The translations under genes and the position numbers were made by a program. From positions 16,103,098 through 16,167,097 of the forward strand of contig CM065297.1 of the NCBI GenBank assembly GCA_032871835.1: a stretch of DNA of 64,000 nucleotides, in the 5' to 3' direction. Shown here one piece after another: positions 48,801 through 61,110 of the stretch. Numbering within the stretch: position 1 is the first letter of the stretch; the number at the start of each line of letters is the position of its first letter. The stretch comes from Dipteronia dyeriana. Lineage: Eukaryota; Streptophyta; Magnoliopsida; Sapindales; Sapindaceae. The notes under the pieces are model-generated. The model was not told where the DNA came from and did no database searches. It saw only the letters and a list, made by a program, of their open reading frames with translations.

Positions 48801-50630
48801 TGAAAAGTTCCCTAAAAACGTGTGTCTATAACCTAGGGGGGGGGGGGGGGGTGAATAGGTTTTAATCGAATCAATTACCGATTTTTCGATTAATCAATAT
48901 TAACACAAATTACCCCGAATAAACAAGCATGTAGTAAAATCAATTATGCTTAAAACAATAACAACACAATATTTACATGGAAACCCTCCAAATGAGAAAA
49001 ACCACCGGCTGATATGTGTACCACACTAGATCCTCAAATCCACTATTGAATGAAAGTTTACAACCTATATTGACCTTCTGTCACACTCTCCAGTTACTAA
49101 ACCTTTCACTCTACCCAACGACCTTAATAGTGATTCTTGACCTATTTGCTTATGCACTAACCACTTAGTCACAATTAGTGCACAAGACTTAACCTCAATG
49201 AAGAGTCAAACACAACCTAAGTGAATATGATAAAATATTCAAACATGCAAGTAATGCTAGGCAACACTAAATGCTAATCTAGAAATTTAAGAATGTCACT
49301 AAGTACAATTCCTAGATATCAATGTCTAAATGAATGTTCATAAAGACTTAACTAGATATAGTTATGCAACAATATATCCTAGTTATCAAACAAAGGGCCA
49401 ATCAACATATGTTGTCATTAAGCATGACATGGTCATAAAATGCAATCATCAAAATGCAATCAATATGACCTAATTAGCTAGAGGCAACAATGACTTAAAT
49501 GCTAGCTATCATAAAATCCATAACAACACAAGTTGTCATTAAGCATGGCAAGGACTATAATGCAATCACAAAATGAAATCAATGAATCCTAAACAATATC
49601 TAAATGCAAAACATAGAGATTTAGCTATAAGGGTAAAATGGTCGCAAACCCTAGCTATCACAAAATATAAATCTCAACCAACAATCAACAACCCAAGCAT
49701 GTTATAAATGCAATTCAACATAAAAGCATACAATCAATAAGCAATAAATGCTATTCCTAGGTAAACATGACCTAGTAATGAAATAACAAGTTCTAGGGCA
49801 TGTAGAGATTACCTAGTCAATTAAAACAAGAGGAATCCATGCTTAGAAGATGCAAGAAGATGCTAGATGCTCATGGATTGAAGTTTGGTTGAGTAAAAAT
49901 GGCTTCTTGGGAGCTCTCTCTCTCTAAAAGTCAATTTATCTCTCAAAGAAAAGCTTGGTGAGTAAAAATGGCTTCTTGAACTCACACAATCAAAAAGAAG
50001 AGAAAAGAACATATATATATTGTGCCCTACACGAAATGACGTCGTTTTGGACAAGGGACAATTGATTCCTGTCGTGACCGCTGTGCATGCCGCGACCTAG
50101 GCAAGTGTCCAGATAGCTGTAAAGCGAGCGGTGCATCGGTTGGGAATCTCCGCTGTCTGGATCGCGGTACAGGCAATGTCCAGACCGCGGTAGAGCAAGC
50201 AGTGCATCACTGGGAAACTCCGCTTGGGAGACCGCTGTGCATGCAACGTGCACAGGCCGTGGTAGCAGCAGCGTGTAACGCCTGGAGAACACCGCTGTGC
50301 ATACCGCGGCGGAGGCAATGCAATGGGAGCGGTCCCGACCGCGGTCAAGGGGAAAATCCTCTTCTAAGGGAAAACTTAATGCAACAAACACCCAAGCAAG
50401 ATTTATGTCAAAGAGGCATACAATTAAGACAATTAAGCATTCATGCAAGATGATCAAAGACATGCATGGGAGTGTCTGTGCACTAAAAATCTTCAGAAAA
50501 GGTTAAGCAAGTGATTTACCTTTTGAAGCTTGAGCTAGGTCTTGAGCAATGATGACCTAAACTACCCTTACACAATAATCCCCAAATGATTGTCAAAGAA
50601 ATGAGCCAATCAAAAACTGAGGAACTTACA
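48801..50630 (-). repeat. 5' LTR of the gag-only element
   Basis: Partner of 44013-45834. It has a run of 14 G near 48836-48849 where the other LTR has only a short G-rich stretch, and a shorter TA run near 50010. The GC-rich block lies at about 50040-50350. Confidence 0.88.
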
Positions 50631-51829
50631 GTCCTAACCATATCAAACGCATAACAATACAATTAATAGTTTTTAAAAAAGATTTTTATATATAAAAAAG
50701 TGAAGAACAAAAACAAAAATAAAAAACAAGTATTTTGTGTTTTTTAAATCTTTCACTTTTAACACTTTTTTTTTTCGAAAATAAAATGAAAAACGATTAA
50801 CGAACGCGTTTTGAAATCGTTTTTGAAAAATAAAAACGAAAATGGGTTGAAAAACAGCTGTATGACGGGCCTTAGATCCACTTAAATTGGGTTTCTTTTC
50901 TCTACAACGTGGTAAATTGGAAAAGTAAAAGTGGATTCACTTTTTTTTTTCAAATAATCATTACTCTTTTTTAAAATATTGTATATATATATAATAATAA
51001 TAAATAAATTATATAATATATTTAAAATATCAACATTATTAATACTTATTTAACAAATTATAATTAATTTAAAATAAAACAATTTATTTGTTGAAAATTA
51101 GCACAATCGAATTACATCAACAAAAATAAATATTAAAATCAAAACAGCGTCTACGATTGACTATCAATATAACCACCACCACCATTTTTTCTAATTATAT
51201 CCTTTTGTTGTATTAGTCAAATTCTTGCTTTAAGTGAGAGCAACGAGTTTGGATCGCAAAACATAATTTTTGATTCAATTTTTTTTTTCATCTATTATTT
51301 GTTGTTTTTCCCTCTCTACAAGGTCTTTTGCAATAAATTCTAATTTTTTTCTACCATCTCGCGAACAAAATTTATTTTTCTTTCTTCTACGACAGCTTTC
51401 AACGCTACGTCATGTTCATATAATTCGTTACTCCGAGCTTTATATCCGAGAATATCCTCAGATAACAAATTTACGTTATAAGGTTTTGCCTTTTATTTTC
51501 TAGCTTTTCATGCTTTACGTCCATGGGGACGTTTAAGTCCTTCAGATTGACTAAACAGTGAACCATAATCACTAAGGTTGATTGAACTCGGCGATGGACG
51601 TCCATGGGATGATCTCATACACTCATCGACACCTTAATTTTCTGAGTCAGGTCGAATGGATAGTTGTTAGTATCACCCTTATTTTGTTGTCCTTTCACAC
51701 CTTCCACGTAATGATACCACTTTGTAGTGTCCTTCACAAGAGCCCAACATGCTTCCAATCTAAACAGTTTACCATGAGTTTCTTAGAAGATGTTAATGGT
51801 GATTTTTGGATTAAGTTTAATTGATTACT
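50631..51829. other. spacer, nothing firmly identified
   Basis: AT-rich to about 51230. On the minus strand at about 51480-51340 there is an open, charged stretch (LLSEDILGYKARSNELYEHD ...) of unknown origin that ends in a stop. On the plus strand at about 51582-51824 there is an 80-codon frame without a recognisable domain. Neither is strong enough to call a gene. Confidence 0.4.
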
Positions 51830-52640
51830 CGTCGAACAAGTGAAAGTGTATAAACAATCAAATTATGAATCGAAATAAATAAAAAAGCAAACAAGGCACA
51901 AGATTTTACGTGGTAAAACCCCAAGGTTGGGAAACATCGACGGTTGCCAACAACGGCGAGAAGAATTCACTATGTCGAGAATAATTACACACACAATCTC
52001 TCTTGCACTCTTGTAAGCTTAATTGGCATTCACCCCTCTATGGGTGTTATTAGGGCTTATTTATACATGCATAAAACCCTAAATCTTGGTGTACAAGTTA
52101 GGCAAGTTCCCGTAATGGAACAAAATTATATTTTGTTGGAATTGTATTGTTTTCTTTCTTGTTTTGCGCTGCCTGTATTTTAATTGCGTTAGATCTCTTG
52201 CCCGATTTACACATTGATATATATTAGGAATCTCGTTTCCTTATATGGATGTACTTCAAGATGTCTTTCTCAAGTCGGATTCTTTCTCCATGTATTAAAA
52301 TCGTAACTTTATGAGATTTGAGTGCTTCCTATATGTTATACAGTCGACCATTTGTCAAATCCGACCAAATTTACTTTCCCCGATCAACGGTTTTACCCGA
52401 TCACAACCTTTCCCCCGTTTGTCTTGGCAATCCCAATCGGGTCTTCTTATCCGATCATTTGCGTTATTTTGGTCGGGGGTTTGATGGGTTTTCTTTGATC
52501 AACTTGGGTTAGTTTGATCTGGTTGACTTTTGGTGACATGACACCCCAGACTCTTATCTTTTCTAACGTGTCATATCATCCAAATTACACCAAAATAATA
52601 CCCTCTTAAACACACAAGACCGAGTATCTTGTTCCAAATG
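51830..52640 (-). repeat. LTR-like stretch, probable 3' LTR of the Tat element
   Basis: Contains the words TTTTACGTGGTAAAACCCCAAG and TAAAACCCTAAATCTTGGTG, typical of transcribed LTR regions, and on the minus strand a purine-rich ACGGGGGAAAGGTTG near 52415. Position and orientation fit the Tat element, but the partner LTR is outside the window, so borders are guesses. It could belong to a different element. Confidence 0.35.
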
Positions 52641-52876
52641 AAACCTGCTCGGCGAAGTGTGTTTAATTTTTTTTTCTTGTCCTGTAGTTTATCAATGCAC
52701 ATTAAATGTTTAATAGCTAAGCGTTAACCTCAATCACATCCGTTTCGGTTGACACAATCATTTGGCCATTTTTCAAATTTCGAACGACACATGATTTTCG
52801 GGCTTTATGCAATTACTCCCACTCTCGTATGTTATGCCTGGTGACGTTGGCGTGCTCTAATATCGTCACCCACTCC

Positions 52877-52885
52877 TATATATAA
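52877..52885 (+). promoter_or_regulatory. TATA box candidate for the antisense gene
   Basis: TATATATAA in a CCTATATATAATTTG context, followed by a pyrimidine-rich CTTTTCTTTTCCCTCTCACG leader and AAAAAACCCTAATATTTT, a common plant 5' leader style. The antisense gene begins about 150 bases downstream. Confidence 0.5.
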
Positions 52886-53037
52886 TTTGAAACTTTTCTT
52901 TTCCCTCTCACGACTTGACCACTTCTTCCATAAAAAACCCTAATATTTTATTCTCCTCCAAATCTCGAGTTTTTTCTCCGTTAAATTTCTTTTCGTCAAC
53001 AATTTATGTTCTGTCGTTCTCACCATTCTCTCAGGTA

Positions 53038-56000
53038 TGGAATCTACTCTTCGTTATCGATATTTTGAACTACTTATGTATGCCACTGAGGCAGGCGATA
53101 AAGAAAATATCACTAGACTCGAATCTATACTTTGAAGTCACTTTCACGCGTACACTTTTTTATTTCAACCTGTTGCTTTAAGTGTTGATTACTCTGTTGC
53201 TCGTCCTGAATTTGTCCATTTTTCTGCTAACCCTCATGCTTCTACTTCTATAGGTGTTTGCCAAGATATATCGAGAACCGCTAGTTCGAGATAAGCCACC
53301 AAACCTTCACCCAGGCAAACAACTCGTTTTGCGAGCGATTTGAAGATAATCTCTCAAAGACTGAAAATGAAGGAAGTCTCGAGAGAATGACAGGCGCACA
53401 TGCTAAAGTTCATTGCAGATCACCTATTTGCCTTTGATTACGAGATAAATATGTTGACTAATGACGAACTCGAGAAATTCAAGGATCAATTTAACCTTCC
53501 GCATTTGGTACAACTGATTCATAGTGGCAAGCGTGCTATATGGAGCTCTTCCCCTCATACGGTTGCTATTTACGGGGACATTTTGTCCTCTGGGGTCACC
53601 ATCCCTATTCAACCTTTTATTGCTCGATTTCAAGCAGACGCGGACATCACTTCTACTCAACTGACCCCCAGCTCATATCGGGTGCTGATCAGCTTGTGGT
53701 ATATGTGGAAGAAGATCTGGGCCAAGTACCCCTTGACTCCCGAGGAGATACGTAACTTTTATACCCTTGGTAGATCAGATGCTAGAGGCACCTTCTATTT
53801 GCAGTCAATCTCCTTGACCAACTGGATCTCTCTTGGTTTCGATGATAAGTCTGTCCCTCTCACTCATAAGGATCACAAGGGCTTTATTTGGGGTTTCAAT
53901 TCCTCGAACACATACTGGAAAAACAGCTGGTTCTTCATCAGTGATGACTCGAGAGAGATAGTGGTGGCTGATCCTAACCAACGGCTGACCCTAACCAACG
54001 GCTAATCATGAGCAGTGTCCCGAGACACTTTTGTATCCCCAAACTATTAAGTAAGACTGTACCTGTGATGGTCCAGGACCAAGCTAACACGTTGTCAAGG
54101 TAGCTCAGACTTCATGGGAGATTAGAGATCACTGTAATTTGTAGCGGAGAAAGAGCTTATCTAGTTGAAGCTTTTCTCGACTATCTCTCCTCGATGTAAG
54201 CCTTGTAAGTCCTGATCCCGATATCGCTTATCTTTTATAGTATGTATTTATTCGGTTTTCTTTTCAGTGTACGAGATATATGTTGTTGCTGGTGAGAGGT
54301 TAAGAAGGTTAAGAACCTTGACTGGGTTAGCAGGAAAGCGGTTGCTGATCAGGTGGCTCAGAAAATTGCTCCCCCGAGCAAGACTTAGTGGTGTATATAT
54401 ATGAATATGATCATAACGCTTTGGCGGCTTCTACTGAGCAAGCTGAAAGGAGTGGTCATGGTGCCTTTCCTCCCATAAATAGTTGAAAAGGGTCGTTTCG
54501 AGACAGGTCTGCCCGGACGCGGTCTACCCGAGAGGGATCTGACCAAGATAGATCCAACAGGGAAAGATCTAGTAGAGATAAGCCCAGTAGAGGGAATTCT
54601 AGTAGAGATAAATTTGGTGGAGAGGTTCCGGTGGCAAAGTGGCCAAAACAGTAGAGGGATCCTCTGTGCTGAGGCTATCCGTAAACGAATTGAGGCACCA
54701 TCTGTTGCTAATGCGGTGACCTTCCAGTCAGAGGCTGACCCTATCATCTTGAATGAGGACGATGAGGATGATCAGGAGACCCTGACTGACTTAATTTTAT
54801 GGGAGCAACGGTCTAAGAAAAGGGGCGTTCGCGTGTTTTCGTTTTCAGTTTCACTTCTACCTGTTCTGGTTAAAACAGTTGAACCGGCTCTGACAAGGGA
54901 TGGTGATGTGACCGGATCATAACTTGCAACACTTTATTCTCATCATAAGCCTTCTTAGGTTCAAGCTGACCGTTCTTCAGACCGGGTTACTTCTGATCTG
55001 CCTATACAACGCTCTGGGAAGGCCCTTGTGCAGTTTTGGTTAAACGTCAAATAATCTTCACCACTCCGACTCTGATGATGGTGGGTCTAATTCGGAGGAG
55101 CAGTTCATTGATGACAAAATGCTTGATGTCACTAAGGAGTATGCTCTTCTTCCAGTGTTTAAGTCGAGGTCCTTTCCAGGTGCGGCAGTCAAGATGGTTG
55201 GGGATGTTAGAATGAGCCAAGCTAGGGATGCTCTCATAAGCACATCTCCTGCGTCATTTCCTGAAGATGGTGTTAGTAAAGGTCAAGTCCCTGAAGTGTG
55301 GGAGTTCGAGGCTCCCACGATCGTCGTTCAGGCTGGTGAGGGTGTTGGGATTTCAAAGATGTAAAGTGTTACGGACCCAACCCTTCCAGTAGTACCCCTA
55401 ACCACCTCTACTTCCGGTCATGATGGGTCTACTCCCTCACCTTCCACAATTGCTCATGTTTCTGGGTCTTCCCAGCTCCCCAGTTTGAGTAGCTCTCACA
55501 CCGATCCTCTTTTCATGCTTCGAACCATGTTAGCTGGTGAGGGGTATATTGGTGACGGGGTACTGAAAGAAAGCCAGAGCTGCTAGTACCTCCGAGCGAA
55601 TTCACATGATCTTCAATAATGAAATTTTTGTAAGTGCATTATGTGTTATGTTTTGTATGTGTGTGTACATGTGTTCTTAGTTTTTACTTCATTTTTCAAG
55701 TGGTGGATAAGCTAACCTGAGCCTTAACTGACCAAAAGATACAGGTTGCAGAGATATCCCAGTTGAAGAGAGCCTTTGCTGAAAAGGATGACGCTCTCAA
55801 GTCCTCATTCGCCAAAGCATCCAAAGTCAGACAATACGTGGAGAAGTTGAAAACTCGTGCTGGGACTGAGGTTGCTTTGAGGAAGACTCTTGCCAACGTT
55901 TAAGGCAGAGCCTCCGCAGCTGAGGCGAATCTCAGATAGCTCACCACAAGGAATGCTGGGCTAGAGAAGAGGGTCGCAAGGGAAGAGTTGCGAAGCGCTG

Positions 56001-56587
56001 AGCCTGAGTCCATCCTGGTTGAAACAGTAGTAGAAAAACTCAAAGTAGAGACCCAGATCGCCCAAGACACCCTTATCTCTGCTCAGCAAGTCATGCTTAA
56101 GACGCAACAGGCATATAAGGAGGCTCAAATCCACAATGAGTATCTGATAAAGGATCTGGAGTAGCTACAAGTCAGTGTGGAGGTGTTTTCCTAGGAGGTC
56201 GAATTAGCCCTTGAAGTCAATAATATGAACCGCTATAAGAGGTATCCCGCATTCGATACTGTCATGCTGAGAGAGTTTGAGAGAGGGCTGACCACTGCTC
56301 GGGTGTTCTTTGGTATTAATGAGAGGTTAATGGGGGAGGTTCACCGAAAATTGAACAATACCATCAAAAGGCATAAAGATGAGTCCCTAGAAGCCGTAAA
56401 GAATCTAAGAATCAGGTGGACGGCCTATTGTAGATCCATCGGGAATGACCCCCATTCTATGCACTTGGAAAATCCCTCTAAGTCTTCTCTGGTGGCCTTC
56501 CACACTGAGGAAGAGAGCGGTACCCTGACTAAAGGAATTGATGTTGGCCACTTGCCCCGACACAGATTGCTCCCTGTTTATAACTGA
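53038..56587 (+). pseudogene. antisense extra gene of the Tat element (gypsy-type transposon domain, PF04195-like)
   Basis: Readable pieces on the plus strand: MESTLRYRYFELLMYATEAG from 53038 then a stop; a 201-residue open part at 53400-54005 with IQPFIARFQADADITSTQL, SYRVLISLWYMW and LTPEEIRNFYTL; a Ser/Arg/Asp-rich repetitive middle near 54500-54620; and a coiled-coil C-terminal part (about 55745-56587) with LKRAFAEKDDALKSSF and FERGLTTARVFFGINERLM. The first part resembles the plant 'putative gypsy type transposon' domain. Several stops and frame changes occur. Tat-clade elements are known to carry extra genes outside gag-pol, some antisense and downstream of pol, as here. The function is unknown in the family. 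Confidence 0.65.
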
Positions 56588-56599
56588 CGACCTGGAAGA

Positions 56600-58159
56600 T
56601 GACATCAGCTGGCCAAACTTTAGAGACCTGATTAAGAAGTTATGAGAATTATGATCCTTCTCCTGGAAGATCAAGACATGGTGGTCCCTCGAGCTCTCCA
56701 GATGCTTGACTCTCTTGCGCTGCTTTCTACCAATGTTGCTCATATGACCACCATTTTGTAATCTCTTACATTTTCGATATTAATGATACCATTCTTTCTT
56801 CTTTTTTTTTGTAACTTAACAAATAATTTAATATGAGTTGAATGCTTTATGGCATGATTGGGATCACTCGAAGGCTTGAGCCAGATGAGTGACCAACTAA
56901 AAAACTGAATGTCCTAGGAATGGCTGTAGCCATTCACTAACTTGAACTATGTACGTTATATCGCACCAAGTTAACTATCTCGGCTACAACCAAAATTTTG
57001 TTCTGTAATTTAATCTCTCGCTTACTGTCATGCTAAATTAAATAACCCACCTTTGACCAATCAATTTATGTTTGGCCGGGGTTATCTGTTAGCTTTAACT
57101 ATATGCACCTTGTAGTACTATGCTCACTGCTCTGACTTCAACCAAATATTTTTATGTGGTCAGGTTCGTTTGGTTAACATTAGCTCTTCTTCTAACTATA
57201 CCAGGAAATATGATTTTAGCATGACTGGTTATTTTTACCTTGTGCTACATAGCTTAAATCATATGTTAGTTGTCATGCTGAAATCGAACGATATACTTTT
57301 GACCAAGCATTTTTTATTAACGGTCGTAGTCATGAATTGGCTTGAACTATGTATGTTGCCTTACACCGAGTCAATTGACTCAATTGAGACCATAGTTATG
57401 CGTCTGGCTGCGACCGTTTCTTGATTAGTTGTTCATTTATTTAGTCATGCTTGGTTTAGAAACACCATCTTTAACCAAGTAGTTTTAGCATGGCCATGAC
57501 TGTTTATTAACTTAAACTATATTAAGTTTATTGTCCCAACTTTGATCAAGTAACTATACGTGGTGGGGGTTGTCGTTACCTAATTTTAGGTAGCGTTCGA
57601 GAAACCATTATGTTGGCCCAATCGATTACTTTACCCCTTTACCATTTTGCTGCTTTTATTCTTTTGTCAAGTAATGTTCTTTTTTAGACCATTTACAAGG
57701 TATTTAGTTTATAGACGCTTGTCTTTTATTTGTCAACTAAGTCATTAAGACATCTCTCAATAGGTTACTGACCTTACAGGTGCTTAGATTTTATTCGCAA
57801 CTGTTTTTGAGTAAAAATACTTTATACCTAATTCAACTCTTGGCGCATCCCATCATGTGTTTGTGACTTGAAGGTGCCCTAACAGTGTTTCATTACACCC
57901 AATTATTTTCGGTGAGTGTATACTTCCTTTACGGCGTGTGTTTCCAGCCCCCTCACTGGGCCTCCCGGGTGCTCATTTCTACACTGAGCGATTTCTAGGT
58001 GGTCTGGGATTGCTTTTGTAAACGAAAGAAAATTTAAAACACTTTTCTTGGCTTCTTGAAATTGTTCACTCAAGGGGATTTTTATTGAATGCTAAAAAAG
58101 AAACATCGATAAACTAGCTAACAAGGCAAACTCATTTTTAAGCTAAACTAGGCTTATTT
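56600..58159. repeat. spacer with degenerate tandem repeats
   Basis: From about 56930 to 57600 similar words recur at intervals: TTGAACTATGTACGTT/TTGAACTATGTATGTT, GCACCAAGTTAA/ACACCGAGTCAA, GTCATGCTAAATT/GTCATGCTGAAAT/GTCATGCTTGGTT and TTTGACCAATCA/TTTGACCAAGCA/TTTAACCAAGTA. This looks like three or more diverged copies of a longer unit. The rest has no gene. Confidence 0.55.
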
Positions 58160-59440
58160 CTAAACTAAAAAGAAATATTTAAAATTGAGAAACCCCTTAG
58201 GGTAGACCATCATTAGGTACTGAGCATTGTAAGGCCTGAGTAGCTTGCTCTTTTCTAGTCGGGTAAGGTAGTACGTTCTATGACCGATCAATCTGACCAC
58301 TTGGTACGGTCCTTCCCTTTTATCTGCCAATGATCCAACTGATTTCTTCCTTGTATTAGGCGACACCCTCCTCAGAACTGAATCTCCGAGTTGGAATCTC
58401 CTGACTTGGTCATGTGAGTTGTAGTACCTAGTTGTCCTTTGTTGATAGGCAGCGTTCCTTATCCTCGACATGTCCATTTTTTCCTCAAACTCATCTGGAT
58501 TATGTTATAACATTTTCACATTCGCCTCAGAATGAAAGAGTTATACCCTCGATGAATTATGAATTACTTCGAATAAGATTAATGCCTCTGTCCCCGAATG
58601 TCAATGAATAGGGGGTTTCTCCAATCGAAGTCCTTTTCATGATTTGGTATACCCACAAGACTTCCTGTAGCTTGTCCGCCTAATTCCCTTTCTTAGCATC
58701 CAGTTTTGCTTCAAGGTATGCTTAATTATCTTATTAACTGCTTCCGTCTAGTTAAGGTCTGAGGATGGGCTGTTGTGGCATAATAATTTCTTAAGTAGAA
58801 GTCCCGATACATGTTCCTAAAGTTGTCACTATCGAACTAGGTCCCATTGTCTGTGAATATTGTGTCCTAGATTCCAAATCGATAAATGATATTCATCTTC
58901 ATGAATTTGGTGGTGTTAGCCTCAGTTATATGAGTAAGTGCTTCTGGCTCTACCCACTTTACGATGTAATCTACAGTCATAATGGCGGGTTTGCTCATTC
59001 TCTGGTTACTTTCGGCATTGGGCAAATCATATCTAGCCCCCCACATGGAAAATGACCACGGTGATGTCAAGTTCTTCAACTGCTTGAAGGAGCCTTTTGA
59101 TGTCATTTGCTATCCTCCGACAACTACCACACTGTTCCGTGACTGTCTGACTGTCTTTGAATATGGTCGGCCAGAAAAAGCCCTGTCAAAAAGTCTTGTG
59201 CGCTAAACTTTCACCCCCGAAGTGATTCCCACACACACCTTTGTGGATACTTTCTTATATCTGTCTACCTTCTGTTGGGCAGACACACTTGTGTGAGGCA
59301 TTTGAAAGTCATCTCTTGTACCATTCTCCTCCGCCTATCGAGTATCTGGTGGCTTTATATCTAAGGCATTTTGCTTCAGTTACCTCTGCTGGGAGCATTC
59401 TATCGTCTAGATATTCCCTAATTGAGGTCGTCCAGGTGGG
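58160..59440 (-). pseudogene. gypsy integrase (Tat-like)
   Basis: The minus strand reads, with stops and frame changes, LTSPWSFSMWGARYDLPNA, a VDYIVKWVEPEALTHITEANT segment, then IIYRFGI and FTDNGT (second catalytic aspartate), and a decayed THAHPQT-like region. It ends with the C-terminal module RNAAYQQRTTRYYNSHDQVR, FQLGDSVLRRVSPNTR and REGPYQVVRLIGHRTYYL. The tail is the GPY/F-type module without a chromodomain, as in Tat and Athila elements. Upstream of it the frame is interrupted repeatedly, so no active enzyme is encoded. Confidence 0.8.
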
Positions 59441-59460
59441 CTATCTTTCTTTAATCACTC

Positions 59461-59810
59461 CTACCTCCGATACTTCATTTTCATCTTCGATGCTCGGTCT
59501 TTTAAGGTGAGAACTGGGATAGTTTTCGACCGTATGCTGATAGTTACTGACAGCAATTTTGACAAAGCATTTTTCTCTTCGTTCTTTTCCCTCGGGATCT
59601 TAGTAATCCTATAGGCCTTGAATCTCATAAGTAATATCCTAGCTATCCCCAGATAAGCTGCCATGTTGCTATCTTTGGCCTGATATTCATCCAAGAATTG
59701 ATTCACCACCACCTGCAAGTCACTGTATATCTCTAGCTTATCCACCCCCAACGTCGTGCAAACCCTAAGTCCTGCCAAAAGTGCCTTATATTCAGCCAAG
59801 TTGTTAGTAG
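59461..59810 (-). pseudogene. second (archaeal-type) RNase H of the Tat clade
   Basis: The open stretch AEYKALLAGLRVCTTLGVDK, then LEIYSDLQVVVNQFLDEYQA and AYRITKIPREKNEEKNAL, fits the extra RNase H lying between the first RNase H and integrase in Tat elements. The glutamate in AEYKAL and the aspartate in IYSDLQ are two of the expected catalytic acids. The first acid would lie upstream in the preceding frame, separated by a stop at about 59812. The final DALAxLAS motif reads KNALSKLLS, missing its aspartate. Probably inactive. Confidence 0.75.
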
Positions 59811-59811
59811 C

Positions 59812-60258
59812 TTAGAAGTCAAACCGTAGGGCACATTTTACTTGATCACCTTTTAGAGTGGATATCACTATTCCTGCCCCGCTGCCGTGCATTTTTGACG
59901 ATCCATATACATGTAGTTTCCAAATAAATTCTTCATTCTCCTTCAACATCTTGATCACCTCGCTGTTTGGTTCAACGAACTCGGTGATTAGGTTAGCTAC
60001 AACTTGCCCCTTTATTACAGCTCTTGGTATGTATGCTATGTCGAATTCAATCAACTCCACTGCCCATTTGGTTAGCCTGCTAGACACCTCATGTTTTGAT
60101 AGAATCTGCTTCAGTGGGCAGTCCGTGTAGACCTCGATCTTGTGATCTTGAAAATAGGGTCTCAGTTTTCTTACTATTGTTACTAATGCTAATGTCATAT
60201 GCTTGGCTGACGAGTATCTTGTTTCAGTTGGTAGTAAAGCCTTGCTTGTGCAAAACAC
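59812..60258 (-). pseudogene. gypsy RNase H (first)
   Basis: The open stretch continues from RT: KALLPTETRYSSAKHMTLAL, LRPYFQDHKIEVYTDCPLKQ, ILSKHEVSSRLTKWAVELIE and FDIAYIPRAVIKGQVVANLI. This is the standard Ty3/gypsy RNase H with TETRYS (glutamate) and YTD (aspartate) motifs; LADFI appears here as VANLI. It precedes the extra RNase H, as expected for Tat. Confidence 0.8.
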
Positions 60259-60264
60259 TGGCTT

Positions 60265-61110
60265 TTATATTCCTTCGTCCAACTTGACCAACACTGACCC
60301 CGTTGCAACAGCTGTGACCGACAAGTATAGGTAGAGCACTTCTCCTTTCAGAGGTTTAGATAGGATCGGTGCTTTACCTAGGTATTTTTTGATCTTTTGG
60401 AATGCTCGTTCCACTTTACCCCCTTGCCCTTCTTGATTCGGGGATGCTAAGCAGTCTGTTAGCCTTTGGATTTCCTTAAGGGTTTTGGGGACCTTATCTC
60501 CTCTAATGCTTTTATTTTCTCTGGATTTACTTAGATTCCCGTATGATGAACTTGGAAACCAAAGAATCTTTCCGAAGGCACCTCTAAAACATATTTCTTT
60601 AGATTGAGCTTCATTCCGAACTTTCTGAGCACCCCGAACGACTCCCTGAGATATTCTACATGTTTTTGGGATGTTGTACTCTTTGTCAGCATGTCGTCCA
60701 CGTACACCTCCATATTTCTTCTGATTTATCGGGCGAACATCTTGTTTACCAAACATCTTGTTTACCAATCTATAGTAGGTCGCCCCGGTATTCTTGAGAC
60801 CAACAGGTATAACTTTACAATAGTATAACCCCTCGTCGGTTGTGAATGAAGTTTTGTCTTAATCAGGCTCAAACAGTCGGATTTGGTTGTAGTCCGAGTA
60901 AGCATCCATGAAGCTTAATAATTCATGACCGACTGCTACATCTACCAGCTGGTCGATCCGGGGTGACGGGATATTGCACCTCCGGTATAGATCTTTCCGC
61001 TAACAGTTTCACTATTTCTTCCTTGATTGCCTTGCTTCTCTCTGGGTTAAACCGCATTCATTTCTGGATGATTGGTTTCCCGATCGGGATCAACCGTTAG
61101 GTAGTTAAAA
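60265..61110 (-). pseudogene. gypsy reverse transcriptase
   Basis: Pieces in more than one frame: near 60710 MEVYVDDMLTKST with the catalytic YVDD, then FGVLRKFGMKLNLKKYVLEV and FFGFQVHHTGI (about 60540). This is followed in another frame by KEIQRLTDCLASPN-like and KKYLGKAPILSKPLKGEVLY (about 60400-60320), the connection toward RNase H. Upstream (to about 61100) are decayed fragments of the RT fingers (SPRIDQLVDVA-like near 60960). Frameshifts and stops rule out a working enzyme. Confidence 0.75.

Larger units (their letters stand above)
44013..50630 (-). mobile_element. gag-only copia-like (possibly SIRE-like) LTR retrotransposon
   Basis: Two LTRs of about 1.82 kb: 48801-50630 is the 5' LTR and 44013-45834 the 3' LTR. 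Flanking 5-mers are ATCCT (44008-44012) and GTCCT (50631-50635), four of five identical. A primer site lies at 48798-48787 and a polypurine tract at 45848-45837. The interior is only about 3 kb and encodes a gag with two zinc knuckles; no protease, integrase, RT or RNase H. Both LTRs are full length, so the element looks complete but non-autonomous. Confidence 0.88.

Noticed and set aside
44000..50640. Segmental duplication of 1.8 kb (44013-45834 and 48801-50630)
   Set aside because: TG...CA borders, primer site, polypurine tract and flanking duplications show these are LTRs of one element.
51270..51824. Possible small host genes between the gag-only element and the Tat element
   Set aside because: Short frames without domain, conserved start or splice structure; not enough to call.
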